Source: Tsuneonella deserti (GTDB lineage Bacteria; Pseudomonadota; Alphaproteobacteria; Sphingomonadales; Sphingomonadaceae). Taken from it: a stretch of DNA of 64,000 nucleotides. The DNA is taken from assembly GCF_014644315.1 (NCBI RefSeq), contig NZ_BMKL01000001.1, positions 248,001 through 312,000 of the forward strand, in the 5' to 3' direction. Under the pieces are notes generated by a model. The model did not search any database and was not told the origin of the DNA. It saw only the letters and a list, made by a program, of their open reading frames with translations. The position numbers and the translations under genes were made by a program. Below are positions 34,700 through 46,045 of this stretch, piece by piece. Position 1 is the stretch's first letter. Every line of letters starts with the position of its first letter.

Positions 34700-37051
34700 G
34701 TGGACGCCAGACGTGCCGATGCCTTCGCTTTCTCCCAGGAACGGACGGCAGCCGAAAGCGAACTGATCAGTTTTGCTTCGACCCGCCCCGCGCGGCGGGT
34801 AGCGCTGGTGGGCAACTATGTCCCGCGCAAGTGCGGCATCGCGACCTTCACTGCCGACCTGACCGAGCAGCTTGCCCGGTTTCGCCCGGAAATCGGGGTG
34901 GAAGTTTGGGCGCTCGACGACGCTGACGACCGGTTGGACTACGAGGGCGTAACAGGCACGATCGACCGGGCGGACCCGGGCGACTACGCACGTGCCGCCG
35001 ACGCGATCAATGCGAGCGCGGTCGATGCCGTATGGCTGCAGCACGAATTCGGCATCTTCGGGGGCGACGACGGCGCGATGGTGTGCGATTTCATAGACCG
35101 CATCGCCGCGCCGCTCATCGTCACGTGCCACACGGTTCTGACCGAACCGTCGGCCAACCAGCGCCGCATCCTCGAACACCTGGTCGAGCGTGCCTCGCGC
35201 ATCATGGTCATGTCGCGCCGCTCGCGCGATTTGCTGATCGCCAACTACAATGCGCCCGCGCCGTCGGTCGAGGTGATCGAGCACGGCGCTCCGGACCGTC
35301 CGTTCGGGCGCGAGGAAGAATTCAAGGCGCGTCGCGGCCTGTCGGGGCGTGCCGTGCTGACGACGTTTGGCCTCCTTGGCCCCGGCAAGGGCATCGAGCG
35401 CGTGATCGAGGCGCTGCCGGCGATCCGCGAACGGCATCCGGAAGTGTTGTACCGCATCGTCGGCGCGACTCACCCCAAGCTCGTCGCCCGCGACGGTGAA
35501 AGCTACCGTGAAGGGCTCAAGGCCTGCGCCGAGCGCCTCGGGGTGGCGGATGCCATCGAGTGGGACGAAAGTTTCGTCGAGACGGACGAGCTGCTCGACC
35601 AGCTCGAAGCGTGCGATATCTATCTCACCCCGTATCCCGGCCTACAGCAATCGACCAGCGGCACGCTCAGCTACGCCGTGGCGTTGGGCAAGGCGGTCAT
35701 CTCGACACCCTACGTCCATGCGCGCGAGTTGCTGGCGGACGGTGTCGGCATCCTGATCGAACCCGGCTCGACCGAGGCGATCGCCAATGCGGTGTGCCGC
35801 CTGCTCGACGACCCGATCGAACTCGCCGCGATGAAGGCCCGGGCCTATGCACGGGGGCGGGAGACGATCTGGCCCCGCTTCGCCGCGGCGTCGGCATCGC
35901 TGATAGATCACGCGGTCGCCCGCTCCGCCCAGCCCGCGCCGCGGGTACGCCCTTCGTTCCACGCGGTGCGAACGATGAGCGACCGGACCGGCATGTTCCA
36001 GCACTCGATCGGGATCGTTCCCGACCGCCAGCACGGCTATTGCCTGGACGACAACGTGCGCGCCCTGATGCTGGTCAACCTGGCCGAGGGACTCGACCCG
36101 CGGGAGCGCCAGTCCCTGTCGATGACCTACGCCTCGTTCATCCAGGACGCCTGGAACCCGGACGTGCAGGCGTTCCGCAATTTCATGCGGTTCGATCGCG
36201 GGTGGTGCGAGGAGCAAGGGTCGGAAGATTCCAACGGCCGCGCGATCTGGGCGCTGGGGCGCACGGCGCTGGACAGCCCCGATGCCGACATTCGGGCGTG
36301 GGCTAACCGGCTTTACGATACTGCACTGCCCTCGATCGCCCGTTCGGGAAGCCCGCGCACGATAGCTTTCGTCATGCTCGGCGCGGCGGCCATGCTCCGT
36401 GCCCGTCCGCATTCGCCTTCGGCCGATGCCCTGGCAGCCGGCGCCGACGTGCTGGAGCGGCTGCTGGGCGGGGCGCGACGCCCCGACTGGGCATGGTTCG
36501 AGGCGGTGCTGGGCTACGACAACCCGCGCTTGCCGCAGGCGCTGATCGAAGCGGGGCAAACGCTCGGCCGGCCGGAGTGGACCGCGCTCGGTCTTGAAAC
36601 GCTGGCCTGGATCGCGGAACGCCAGACGGCCGCGCCCGGGCATTTCCGCCCGATCGGATCGGAAACCTTCGGACGAGAGTACGCGCAGATGCCGTTCGAC
36701 CAGCAGCCGCTGGAGGCGCAGGCGGCAATCGAAGCGGCGCTCAGCGCGTGGCGAGCGACGGGTGACGAGCAGTGGCGCGTGCACGGAACCGCGGCCTGGC
36801 GCTGGTTCTTCGGCGCCAACGATCGCGGCGTGGTGCTGGCCGACCTTGCGACGGGGCGGTGCCGCGACGGGATCACTCCGCGCGGAGCCAACGAGAATTG
36901 CGGTGCAGAATCGATTCTGGCGTTTCAGTTGGGCCATTATTCCATGCTAGCGCTCGCGCCCGATATCGCCGCGGATTCGGCGAAGACACCTTCGGGGATG
37001 CGGGTTGAAGATCGAAACAGGGACGGCCAACGGCCCCTTGCATATACTTGA
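34700..37051 (+). CDS. GT4-family glycosyltransferase with C-terminal helical domain
   Basis: 783 residues. The N-terminal part (about 25-420) is a GT-B fold: VALVGNYVPRKCGIATFTADLTEQL, WLQHEFGIFGG, TFGLLGPGKGIERVIEALP, then the donor-site region DIYLTPYPGLQQSTSGTLSYAVALGKAVISTPY. The C-terminal part (about 430-760) is a helical (alpha/alpha)6-like domain with DRQHGYCLDDNVRALM and EDSNGRAIWALGR. The GTG at 34700 has AAGGGG 9 nt upstream. The GH130 gene overlaps its 3' end by 47 nt, and manC-manA follow, so the donor is most likely GDP-mannose and the product a mannose oligomer or glycoconjugate (inference). Confidence 0.83.
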   Translation: MDARRADAFAFSQERTAAESELISFASTRPARRVALVGNYVPRKCGIATFTADLTEQLARFRPEIGVEVWALDDADDRLDYEGVTGTIDRADPGDYARAADAINASAVDAVWLQHEFGIFGGDDGAMVCDFIDRIAAPLIVTCHTVLTEPSANQRRILEHLVERASRIMVMSRRSRDLLIANYNAPAPSVEVIEHGAPDRPFGREEEFKARRGLSGRAVLTTFGLLGPGKGIERVIEALPAIRERHPEVLYRIVGATHPKLVARDGESYREGLKACAERLGVADAIEWDESFVETDELLDQLEACDIYLTPYPGLQQSTSGTLSYAVALGKAVISTPYVHARELLADGVGILIEPGSTEAIANAVCRLLDDPIELAAMKARAYARGRETIWPRFAAASASLIDHAVARSAQPAPRVRPSFHAVRTMSDRTGMFQHSIGIVPDRQHGYCLDDNVRALMLVNLAEGLDPRERQSLSMTYASFIQDAWNPDVQAFRNFMRFDRGWCEEQGSEDSNGRAIWALGRTALDSPDADIRAWANRLYDTALPSIARSGSPRTIAFVMLGAAAMLRARPHSPSADALAAGADVLERLLGGARRPDWAWFEAVLGYDNPRLPQALIEAGQTLGRPEWTALGLETLAWIAERQTAAPGHFRPIGSETFGREYAQMPFDQQPLEAQAAIEAALSAWRATGDEQWRVHGTAAWRWFFGANDRGVVLADLATGRCRDGITPRGANENCGAESILAFQLGHYSMLALAPDIAADSAKTPSGMRVEDRNRDGQRPLAYT

Positions 37052-38324
37052 TACGCGGCTGCACGCCGATCCTTCGCGGGTCGTGCTGCGTCCCTTCCAC
37101 CTCGGCTGGCAAGCATCGCACGCGCAGAGCAGCCGCGCGGCGCGGCTGGTCGAGGACGTCGCCGCGATGAGCGAGAACCGCGTTCGCGAGGAGTACCGCA
37201 AGGTGCTCGCCGACTTCAAGGAACGCCACTGGCAGACCGAGGCGATGTTCAAGGAGCGCTACAGCGAGCTCGAGCATTCGCTGGGCCTGGGCGACCGCGA
37301 TTTCTCGTCCACGCGGCGCAAGCTCATCGGCGCTTATTTTTGCCACGAGTATACCTACTCGGCGGCGGCGCTGATGAACCCGTCGATCGTGCCGCACCCG
37401 GACCAGTCGGGTTGCACCGGGGGCGCGGTCCGCTTCGTGATGAGCCTGCGCGCGGTGGGCGAAGGGCACATCAGCTCGATCGTCTTCCGCGAGGGCATCG
37501 CCCATCCCGAGGGACAGTTCGAATTGTGGCCCCAGAGCGCATTCGCCACCTCGGTCGAACTCGACGATGCCAGCATGTCGGATTCCGACAGCTCGGTAAC
37601 GGTGCACCGGCACCACGAATCGTCGCTGTCGAACACGGTCATCTTCCCGATCACCGAACAGCAGCGCAACGGGCTGGAGGACTTGCGGCTGGTGCGTTTC
37701 GAGCACGGCCAGAACGGCCAGCGCGAATACGAATGGATCGGTACCTACACCGCTTATTCCGGCCAAACGATCCGGTCCGAATTGTTGCGCACGAAGGACT
37801 TCAGCCGCTTCCTGCTCGAACCGATCGAGGGGCGCGCCGCGCGCAACAAGGGGATGGCGCTGTTCCCGCGCAAGTGCGGCGGTTACTACACGATGGTCGG
37901 GCGGCAGGACGGGAAGAACCTCTACCTCCTGCGCTCGCGCCGGATCGACCGGTGGGACAGCGAGGGCGTCCTGCTGATGGAGCCCAAGTTCCCGTGGGAA
38001 TTCATCCAGATCGGCAATTGCGGCAGCCCGATCCTGACCGAGCACGGGTGGCTGCTGATCACCCACGGGGTCGGCGCGATGCGCAAGTACGCGCTTGGCT
38101 GCGCGCTGCTCGACCTCGATGATCCGTCGAAGGTGATCGGCCGCACGAAGGAACCGATCCTCACCGCCGAGAACGCCGACCGGTCGGGATACGTCCCCAA
38201 CGTGGTCTATACTTGCGGGGGACTGAAGGTGGAGGACCGGTTGTTCATCCCGTACGGCATCTCCGACAGCTCGGTCGGTTTCGCGACTGTAAAAATCGAC
38301 GATCTGCTGCAACTGATGGTATGA
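37005..38324 (+). CDS. Glycoside hydrolase family 130 protein (beta-mannoside phosphorylase/mannosidase type)
   Basis: 439-residue five-bladed beta-propeller enzyme. Motifs include YSAAALMNPSIVPHPDQ, RTKDFSRFLLEPIEGRAARNKGMALFPRKCGGYYTMVGRQDG and NCGSPILTEHGWLLITHGVG, then VPNVVYTCGG, the order found in GH130. Known members phosphorolyse or hydrolyse beta-mannosides, notably beta-1,2-linked ones. It starts with TTG at 37005, overlapping the glycosyltransferase gene by 47 nt; the first ATG lies after conserved residues. With the preceding transferase it suggests a make-and-recycle pair for a mannoside. Exact linkage and phosphate dependence cannot be read from sequence. Confidence 0.83.
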   Translation: MKIETGTANGPLHILDTRLHADPSRVVLRPFHLGWQASHAQSSRAARLVEDVAAMSENRVREEYRKVLADFKERHWQTEAMFKERYSELEHSLGLGDRDFSSTRRKLIGAYFCHEYTYSAAALMNPSIVPHPDQSGCTGGAVRFVMSLRAVGEGHISSIVFREGIAHPEGQFELWPQSAFATSVELDDASMSDSDSSVTVHRHHESSLSNTVIFPITEQQRNGLEDLRLVRFEHGQNGQREYEWIGTYTAYSGQTIRSELLRTKDFSRFLLEPIEGRAARNKGMALFPRKCGGYYTMVGRQDGKNLYLLRSRRIDRWDSEGVLLMEPKFPWEFIQIGNCGSPILTEHGWLLITHGVGAMRKYALGCALLDLDDPSKVIGRTKEPILTAENADRSGYVPNVVYTCGGLKVEDRLFIPYGISDSSVGFATVKIDDLLQLMV

Positions 38325-38346
38325 CACGCGCGTTGGAGGGGCAGTC

Positions 38347-39381
38347 ATGACCGAACCCACCATTCACCCCGTCATCCTCTGCGGCGGCAGCGGTACGCGC
38401 CTGTGGCCGCGCAGCCGCAAGGCCAAGCCCAAGCCCTTCCTGCCGCTGGTCGGCGAGCGCACCCTGTTCGAGGCAACGCTCGACCGCTGGCTCGACCGCG
38501 AGGACTTCGCGGAGCCGGTGATCGTCGCCGGCGCCGTGCACCTGCCGCACATCGCCGAGCAGGCGGGGGAAACCGCCACCATCATCGTCGAGCCCGAAGC
38601 AAAGAACACCGCGCCCGCGATCGGCCTTGCCGCCGCGCTGCTGCCGGTGGACTCGATCATGCTGGTGTGCCCGAGCGATCATCATATCGCCGATCCGGGC
38701 AGCTTCACCGCCGCCGCGCGTGCCGCGGCGAAGCTCGCCGCGCAGGACTGGATGGTCGCTTTCGGCATTGCCGCCGACCGGCCCGAGACGGGCTACGGCT
38801 ATATCCGCATCGGTGACGAGATACCCGGCGGCCATCGCGTCGCCCGCTTCGTCGAGAAGCCCGACCGCGCAACGGCGGAGCGCTTCCTCTCCGAAGGCGG
38901 CCACGCCTGGAACGGCGGGATCTTCGCCTTCCGGGCCGGCGCGTTCATGGACGAGCTCGAACGGCACCGGCCCGCGATGGCCGAAGCCGTGCGCAAGGCC
39001 GTCGCGGGCGGCCGCTACGTGGGCCAGGAGTTTCACCCGGCGGCGGAGCCTTTCTCCCGCATCGCGGGCGAGTCGGTCGATTACGCGGTGATGGAGAACA
39101 CCGACCGCGCGGCGGTCGTGCCCGCAGACATGGGCTGGTCCGACATCGGCAACTGGGAAGCGCTGCGCGACGCGCGCCCCGCGGACGAGAACGGCAATCG
39201 CGTCTCCGGTCCCGCCGAACTGGTGGAATGCCGCAACGTCCTGGTCGAAACCGATGGCAAGCGCGTGTCGGTGATCGGGCTGGACGACGTGATCGTCGTG
39301 GTCGACGGCGATGACGTGCTCGTCACCAGTGCCGCCGGCGCGCAACTCGTCGGCAAGCTCTCGGCGGCAGCAAACCAATGA
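38347..39381 (+). CDS. manC: Mannose-1-phosphate guanylyltransferase
   Basis: 344 residues of the GDP-mannose pyrophosphorylase type, making GDP-mannose from GTP and mannose-1-phosphate. The signature GGSGTRLWPRSRKAKPKPF is at about 13-31, then VCPSDHHIAD, RPETGYGYI, FVEKPDRATAERFL and WNGGIFAFRAGAFMDEL. It lacks the C-terminal phosphomannose isomerase domain of bifunctional enzymes; that activity is encoded by the next gene. GGAGG lies about 9 nt before the ATG. Supplies donor for the upstream glycosyltransferase. Confidence 0.95.
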   Translation: MTEPTIHPVILCGGSGTRLWPRSRKAKPKPFLPLVGERTLFEATLDRWLDREDFAEPVIVAGAVHLPHIAEQAGETATIIVEPEAKNTAPAIGLAAALLPVDSIMLVCPSDHHIADPGSFTAAARAAAKLAAQDWMVAFGIAADRPETGYGYIRIGDEIPGGHRVARFVEKPDRATAERFLSEGGHAWNGGIFAFRAGAFMDELERHRPAMAEAVRKAVAGGRYVGQEFHPAAEPFSRIAGESVDYAVMENTDRAAVVPADMGWSDIGNWEALRDARPADENGNRVSGPAELVECRNVLVETDGKRVSVIGLDDVIVVVDGDDVLVTSAAGAQLVGKLSAAANQ

Positions 39382-39391
39382 GCATCGCCCG

Positions 39392-40201
39392 GTGAGCCGC
39401 CTGCTGACCACGAAATCGGTCGCCAAGCCGTGGGGGCAGGATCGGCTCCCGCCGCCATTCACCGCGCCAGCGGGCGAGCGCATCGGTGAGATCTGGTTCG
39501 AGCCGCCTCCGGAACTGCCGCAGCTGCTCGTGAAATACCTTTTCACCAGCGAGAAGCTCTCGGTCCAGGTTCACCCGTCGGATGCGCAGGCGCCTGCCGG
39601 AAGCAGGGGCAAGGAGGAGTGCTGGCTGGTCCTCACCGCCGAACCCGGCGCACAGCTTGGGGTGGGCTTCCGGCACGAGGTTTCGCCCGGAGAAATGCGC
39701 AAGGCGGCGCTCGATGGGACGATCGAGCAGATGCTCGAATGGCGCGATGTGCAGCCGGGCGATTTCGTATACCTGACCGCCGGCACCGTCCACGCAATCG
39801 GAGCGGGGTTGTCGCTGATCGAAGTGCAGCAGAACTCCGACATCACTTATCGCCTCTACGATTACGGCCGCCCGCGTGAGCTGCACCTCGACGAGGCGGT
39901 GGCGGTCGCACACGGGCGCCCGCACGATGCCTCGCTGCGCCGGCACCTGCCGAAGCGGGGAGAGGTCTCGTTGGTGGAAGGACCACATTTCCGGCTCGAT
40001 CGGCTCGACGGCGCGCCCGGCGATGCGGCCATGGCGCGCTACGATGACCGGCCATTGCTGGTGATCCCGGTCGATGCGCCGGTCACGCTTGGCGGCGAGA
40101 CGGTTCCTCCCGGCGGCTGCGCGCTCGCCGATAATCTCGCGGCGGTCCGCTTCGGTGAAGGGGGCACCCTGATCGCCCAACCTGTCGAGCAGGCAGCTTG
40201 A
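39392..40201 (+). CDS. manA: Class I mannose-6-phosphate isomerase
   Basis: Interconverts fructose-6-phosphate and mannose-6-phosphate. The 269-residue cupin protein keeps the zinc ligands in VQVHPSDAQ, KEECWLVL and AGTVHAIGAG, and the SLIEVQQNSDITYRLYDYGR motif typical of small ManA-like enzymes. The likely start is GTG at 39392 (VSRLLTTKSVAKPWG), 11 nt after the manC stop. Short relative to E. coli ManA, as usual for this subgroup. Completes supply of mannose phosphates to manC; phosphomannomutase is not in the window. Confidence 0.92.
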   Translation: MSRLLTTKSVAKPWGQDRLPPPFTAPAGERIGEIWFEPPPELPQLLVKYLFTSEKLSVQVHPSDAQAPAGSRGKEECWLVLTAEPGAQLGVGFRHEVSPGEMRKAALDGTIEQMLEWRDVQPGDFVYLTAGTVHAIGAGLSLIEVQQNSDITYRLYDYGRPRELHLDEAVAVAHGRPHDASLRRHLPKRGEVSLVEGPHFRLDRLDGAPGDAAMARYDDRPLLVIPVDAPVTLGGETVPPGGCALADNLAAVRFGEGGTLIAQPVEQAA

Positions 40202-40262
40202 CGAAGCGCCCCTAGCAGGAGAGGTTGCCTATCGGTCGCGGCAAAGGGGAGGGAGGGCCCGC

Positions 40263-42191
40263 TTGCGATCCTATTGGAAATTGCTCGGCGCGGCAGCGCT
40301 GCTGACAAGCCTGTCGTCCTGCGACATGACCGTGAGCACCGGCGGCTCGAGCCCCGCGGCGAGCGGAGACGGTACCGGCACGGTCCCGGTCGCCGCTTAC
40401 CCCGAACGAGTGTTCTGGGGCGACACGCACCTCCACACCGACAACTCCATCGACGCATTCGGTTTCGGAACCCGGCTCGGCCCCGAGGAAGCGCTGCGGT
40501 TCGCGCGTGGCGAGAGAGTCACCGCGACCACCGGCATCCCAGCGCAGCTCGACCGGCCGCTCGATTTCCTCGTCATCGCAGACCACTCGGACGGGATGGG
40601 CGCGACGCGGCGGCTCTACGACGCGCCACGCATGCTGATCCGCGACGAGACTCTGCGGCGCTGGCACGACATGATGCACGAGGGCCCGCGCGGATCGCAG
40701 CGCGCGGTCGCAGAGCTGATCACCGCCGCCGCCAATGGCAAGCTGCCTGCCGCGCTGCGCGATCCCCAGCGCCAGGCCGAAGCCACCGAGGAGATCTGGC
40801 AGAAGCACCTGCGCACGATCGACCGGTTCAACGAGCCGGGCAAGTTCACCGCTCTCGCCGGGTTCGAGTATACGCTCATGCCCGATGGCAACAACCTCCA
40901 CCGGGTTGTCGTATTCCGCGATGGCAGCGCGAAGACCGGCAAGGTGCGCCCATTCCCCGGCCTCGGCGGCGAAGTCGACGAGCTATGGGACTACATGGAC
41001 GCCTACGAGAAGAAGACTGGCGGACATGTGCTGGCGATCCCGCACAATTCGAACCTGTCGAACGGGCTGATGTTCGAGCTGACGATGCCGGGCGGAGGCC
41101 CGATGACCGCCGAGTACGCCCGTCGCCGCGCGAAGCACGAACCCGTGGTCGAGGCCACGCAAATCAAGGGCGACAGCGAGGCGCACAAATTCCTCTCGCC
41201 CAACGACGAGTTCGCCAGCTTCGGCGTGGCGGGGTGGGAAGTGGGCAACCTGCCGCTCACCCGCCGCACGACGCCCGACATGCTTGGCGGCAATTACGTG
41301 CGCGAGGCACTGAAGCGCGGACTGACGATCGAGGCGCGCACCGGGGCCAATCCCTATCGCTTCGGCCTGGTCGGCGGCACCGACAGCCACACCGGCCTGG
41401 CAACGGCCGACGAGAACAACTTCTTCGGCAAGCACACCGGCAACGAGCCGAGCCCGACCCGCGCCGCCAGCCCGCAGAACCTCGGCACCGACCAGGGCCG
41501 GTTCGGATACCACTACCTGGCCGGAGGTTACGCCGGGGTGTGGGCGAAGGCGAACACTCGCGCCGAGATCTTCGACGCGCTGCGCCGGCGCGAGGTCTAT
41601 GCCACCACGGGCCCGCGGATGACGGTGCGGATGTTCGGAGGGTTCGACTTCACGTCCCAGGACTTCGCCGGACAAGGTTGGGTGAAAGCCGGCTACACCC
41701 GCGGCGTGCCGATGGGCGGCGAACTGGCCGATAGCGGGAAGGCCCCAGTGTTCATGATCGAGGCCCTGAAGGACCCGGTGGGCGCGAACCTCGACCGCGT
41801 GCAGGTGGTCAAGGGCTGGGTCGATGCTTCCGGAGCGGCGCGCGAGAAAGTATTCGATGTCGCCTGGTCCGATCCGGAAACCCGCCGCATGACAGGGGGA
41901 CGCCTGCCGCTGGTGGGCAACACGGTCGATCGCGCGCGGGCGAGCTACACCAACACCATCGGCGCGCGGCAGCTGCGCACCTTGTGGCGCGATCCCGAAT
42001 ACGCGGCGGGCCAGTCGGCATTCTATTATGCGCGGGTAATCGAGATACCCACGCCGCGCTGGGTGCTGTTCGATGCGCTGCGTTATCGCATCAAGCTGCC
42101 GCCAGAGGCGATGAAGGATGCAGTGGCGCAGGAACGCGCCTATTCTTCGCCGATATGGCTGATCCCGCAGAAGCGCCCCGCGACGACGTGA
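40263..42191 (+). CDS. DUF3604-family lipoprotein, PHP-like metal-dependent hydrolase fold
   Basis: 642 residues. N-terminal lipoprotein signal MRSYWKLLGAAALLTSLSSC with lipidation Cys20. The mature protein has the DUF3604 pattern YPERVFWGDTHLHTDNSIDAFGFG, LDFLVIADHSDGM, VLAIPHNSNLSNG, LVGGTDSHTGLAT and DALRRREVYATTGPRM, metal-ligand-rich motifs like PHP phosphoesterases. The function of DUF3604 is not established. The start is TTG at 40263, the only one that keeps the lipobox; a GGAGGGAGG site lies 7 nt upstream. The next gene overlaps by 4 nt (GTGA), so this heads a three-gene unit with a PpiC/SurA-like protein and a HupE-like protein. Confidence 0.85.
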   Translation: MRSYWKLLGAAALLTSLSSCDMTVSTGGSSPAASGDGTGTVPVAAYPERVFWGDTHLHTDNSIDAFGFGTRLGPEEALRFARGERVTATTGIPAQLDRPLDFLVIADHSDGMGATRRLYDAPRMLIRDETLRRWHDMMHEGPRGSQRAVAELITAAANGKLPAALRDPQRQAEATEEIWQKHLRTIDRFNEPGKFTALAGFEYTLMPDGNNLHRVVVFRDGSAKTGKVRPFPGLGGEVDELWDYMDAYEKKTGGHVLAIPHNSNLSNGLMFELTMPGGGPMTAEYARRRAKHEPVVEATQIKGDSEAHKFLSPNDEFASFGVAGWEVGNLPLTRRTTPDMLGGNYVREALKRGLTIEARTGANPYRFGLVGGTDSHTGLATADENNFFGKHTGNEPSPTRAASPQNLGTDQGRFGYHYLAGGYAGVWAKANTRAEIFDALRRREVYATTGPRMTVRMFGGFDFTSQDFAGQGWVKAGYTRGVPMGGELADSGKAPVFMIEALKDPVGANLDRVQVVKGWVDASGAAREKVFDVAWSDPETRRMTGGRLPLVGNTVDRARASYTNTIGARQLRTLWRDPEYAAGQSAFYYARVIEIPTPRWVLFDALRYRIKLPPEAMKDAVAQERAYSSPIWLIPQKRPATT

Positions 42192-43039
42192 CCACGGACC
42201 ACTCGCGCTCGAGCAGCGCGAAGCGCGCTAGCGCCCTGAGGTCGCTCCTGCGCGAGCCGCTGGTGCATTTCCTCTTCTTCGGGCTGGCGATTTTCGCGGT
42301 GCTCGCGTGGCGGGTGCCGCCCGATGATCCGGCAAGCCGCACGATCCATCTGACGCGGGAGGACCAGGCGCGCCTGTCGGTCAATTTCGCCGAAGTGATG
42401 GGCCGCCCGCCGACCGCCGCCGAGCTCGATGCGCTGGTGGCGCGGTGGGTGCGAGAGGAAGTTCTCTACCGCGAGGCGCTGCGCCTGGGCCTCGACGAAG
42501 GCGACGCTGTGATCCGCAAGCGGCTGGCGCAGAAGATGGACGTGATCGCCGCCAGCGCGGCGGATGCGCAGACGCCCGATGATGCCACGCTAGCCCGCTG
42601 GCTGCGGGCCCACCCCGACCGCTTCGCGCAGGACATGAAGCTCACCTTCGACCAGCTTTATTTCACCGGCCGCTCGCGCGCCGTGGTTGGGCGGACCCTG
42701 ATCGATGGCGGAGCGGACTGGAAAAAAGTCGGCGATCCGGTGTCGTTGCCGGTGCACTTCGAAGAGGCGAGCCACACCACCGTGTCTTCCGAAATGGGCG
42801 AGGAATTCACGCGCGCGCTGGAGCGCCTGCGACCCGGAAAGGAATGGCAGGGTCCGGTGGAGAGCGCCCTTGGCTGGCACCTCGTTCGCCTGACGGCGCG
42901 GGAACCGGGTGTGGTGCCGCCGCTGTCCGCCATACGGGCCCGCGTGGAAGACGACTGGCGCGCCGAAACCGCCCGTCAGCGCGAGGATGTCGCTTACAAG
43001 ACCCTTCGCGATGCCTACAAGGTGCGGATCGACAAGTGA
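42188..43039 (+). CDS. Membrane-anchored PpiC/SurA-like peptidyl-prolyl isomerase-family protein
   Basis: 283 residues with an N-terminal transmembrane anchor (LVHFLFFGLAIFAVLAW) and a periplasmic part with a SurA-like N-terminal helical region (LDALVARWVREEVLYREALRLGLDEGD) and a parvulin-like C-terminal region (LTFDQLYFTG...ALGWHLVRLTAREPG). It is probably a chaperone for a neighbouring exported or membrane protein. The GTG at 42188 overlaps the DUF3604 stop by 4 nt; an ATG at 42155 would give a 33-nt longer overlap. The same GTGA layout at its 3' end supports 42188. Confidence 0.78.
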   Translation: MTTDHSRSSSAKRASALRSLLREPLVHFLFFGLAIFAVLAWRVPPDDPASRTIHLTREDQARLSVNFAEVMGRPPTAAELDALVARWVREEVLYREALRLGLDEGDAVIRKRLAQKMDVIAASAADAQTPDDATLARWLRAHPDRFAQDMKLTFDQLYFTGRSRAVVGRTLIDGGADWKKVGDPVSLPVHFEEASHTTVSSEMGEEFTRALERLRPGKEWQGPVESALGWHLVRLTAREPGVVPPLSAIRARVEDDWRAETARQREDVAYKTLRDAYKVRIDK

Positions 43040-44001
43040 GGCTGCTCGCCGCGCTGCTGTTCCTGCTGCTCGCCGCACCCGCATCGGCGGACGAACTGCG
43101 TCCCGGCTTCGTCGAGTTGCGCCAGCGGAACGCGGCAGAGTGGACGCTGGAGTGGAAGCAGCCTCTGACTACTCCGGGCGAGCCACGGCTGGTGGTCCCG
43201 CTGTTTCCCGGCAATTGCCGGATCGCGAGTGGCCCGCACCGGCGGGTGGCTGCCCTGGCGCTGGTGGGCAGCGCGGACCTCATCTGCCGGGGACCTCTCG
43301 CCGGGGGCCGCGCGGGATATGCCGAGATACTTGGGGGCGGCGATGTGGTCCTGCGCGTCGTCCCGCTGAACGCGCGGGTGCAGAGCTATCGCCTGACGCC
43401 GCAGGAGCCCGCGGTGGAGCTGGCGAGCAAGCCATCCGCGTGGCAGGTCTGGCGCACTTACGGAGTGCTGGGCTTCACCCACATCCTTGGCGGGTGGGAT
43501 CACCTGCTGTTCGTCATCGCGCTCGTCCTGCTGGTGCGGCGCGGCTGGGCGGTGGCAAGGGCGGTGACGGCGTTTACCGTGGCCCACTCGCTGACCCTTG
43601 CGGGAGTGACCCTGGGACTGGTCGGCCTGCCCCAGGCGCCGGTGGAGGCGCTGATCGCGCTGTCGATCGTGTTCCTCGCCGCGGAACTTACGCGCGATGG
43701 CAAGGGCCTGACCCTGCGTTATCCGTGGGCGATCGCCTTCGCGTTCGGCCTCGTCCACGGCTTCGGCTTTGCCGGTGCGCTGCGCGAGATCGGCCTGCCC
43801 GATGGCGAAGTGCCCGCCGCGCTGCTGGCGTTCAATCTCGGCGTGGAGGCGGGACAGATCGGAGTCGTACTTGTCGTGCTGGGCCTCCTCGCTCTTCTCG
43901 AGCGAGCAAGGCGCCCGGCGGTCGCCCCCGCGGTGAGAATGGCGGCATACGGGATCGGGATCACCGCCTCGTACTGGCTGGTCGACCGGCTGTTCGCTTA
44001 A
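43036..44001 (+). CDS. HupE/UreJ-family membrane protein
   Basis: 321 residues: a signal peptide ([18 protein letters not shown]), a periplasmic domain of about 120 residues, and about six transmembrane helices with the HupE/UreJ_2 motifs [31 protein letters not shown] and [13 protein letters not shown], whose His/Asp residues may bind metal. HupE/UreJ proteins are proposed nickel/cobalt permeases, but members outside hydrogenase or urease loci are of unknown role. No hydrogenase, urease or nickel gene is nearby. GTG at 43036 overlaps the PpiC-like gene stop by 4 nt. Confidence 0.8.
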   Translation: MRLLAALLFLLLAAPASADELRPGFVELRQRNAAEWTLEWKQPLTTPGEPRLVVPLFPGNCRIASGPHRRVAALALVGSADLICRGPLAGGRAGYAEILGGGDVVLRVVPLNARVQSYRLTPQEPAVELASKPSAWQVWRTYGVLGFTHILGGWDHLLFVIALVLLVRRGWAVARAVTAFTVAHSLTLAGVTLGLVGLPQAPVEALIALSIVFLAAELTRDGKGLTLRYPWAIAFAFGLVHGFGFAGALREIGLPDGEVPAALLAFNLGVEAGQIGVVLVVLGLLALLERARRPAVAPAVRMAAYGIGITASYWLVDRLFA

Positions 44002-44080
44002 CCGCACCGGACGAAGGGCGGTTATCTTGCCATTCACCCCCGCGCGCCTACATTCGCAGGCGAAAGGCGGATTGCGGCAC

Positions 44081-46033
<1,953 letters not shown>

Positions 46034-46045
46034 CGCCCGGATGGG

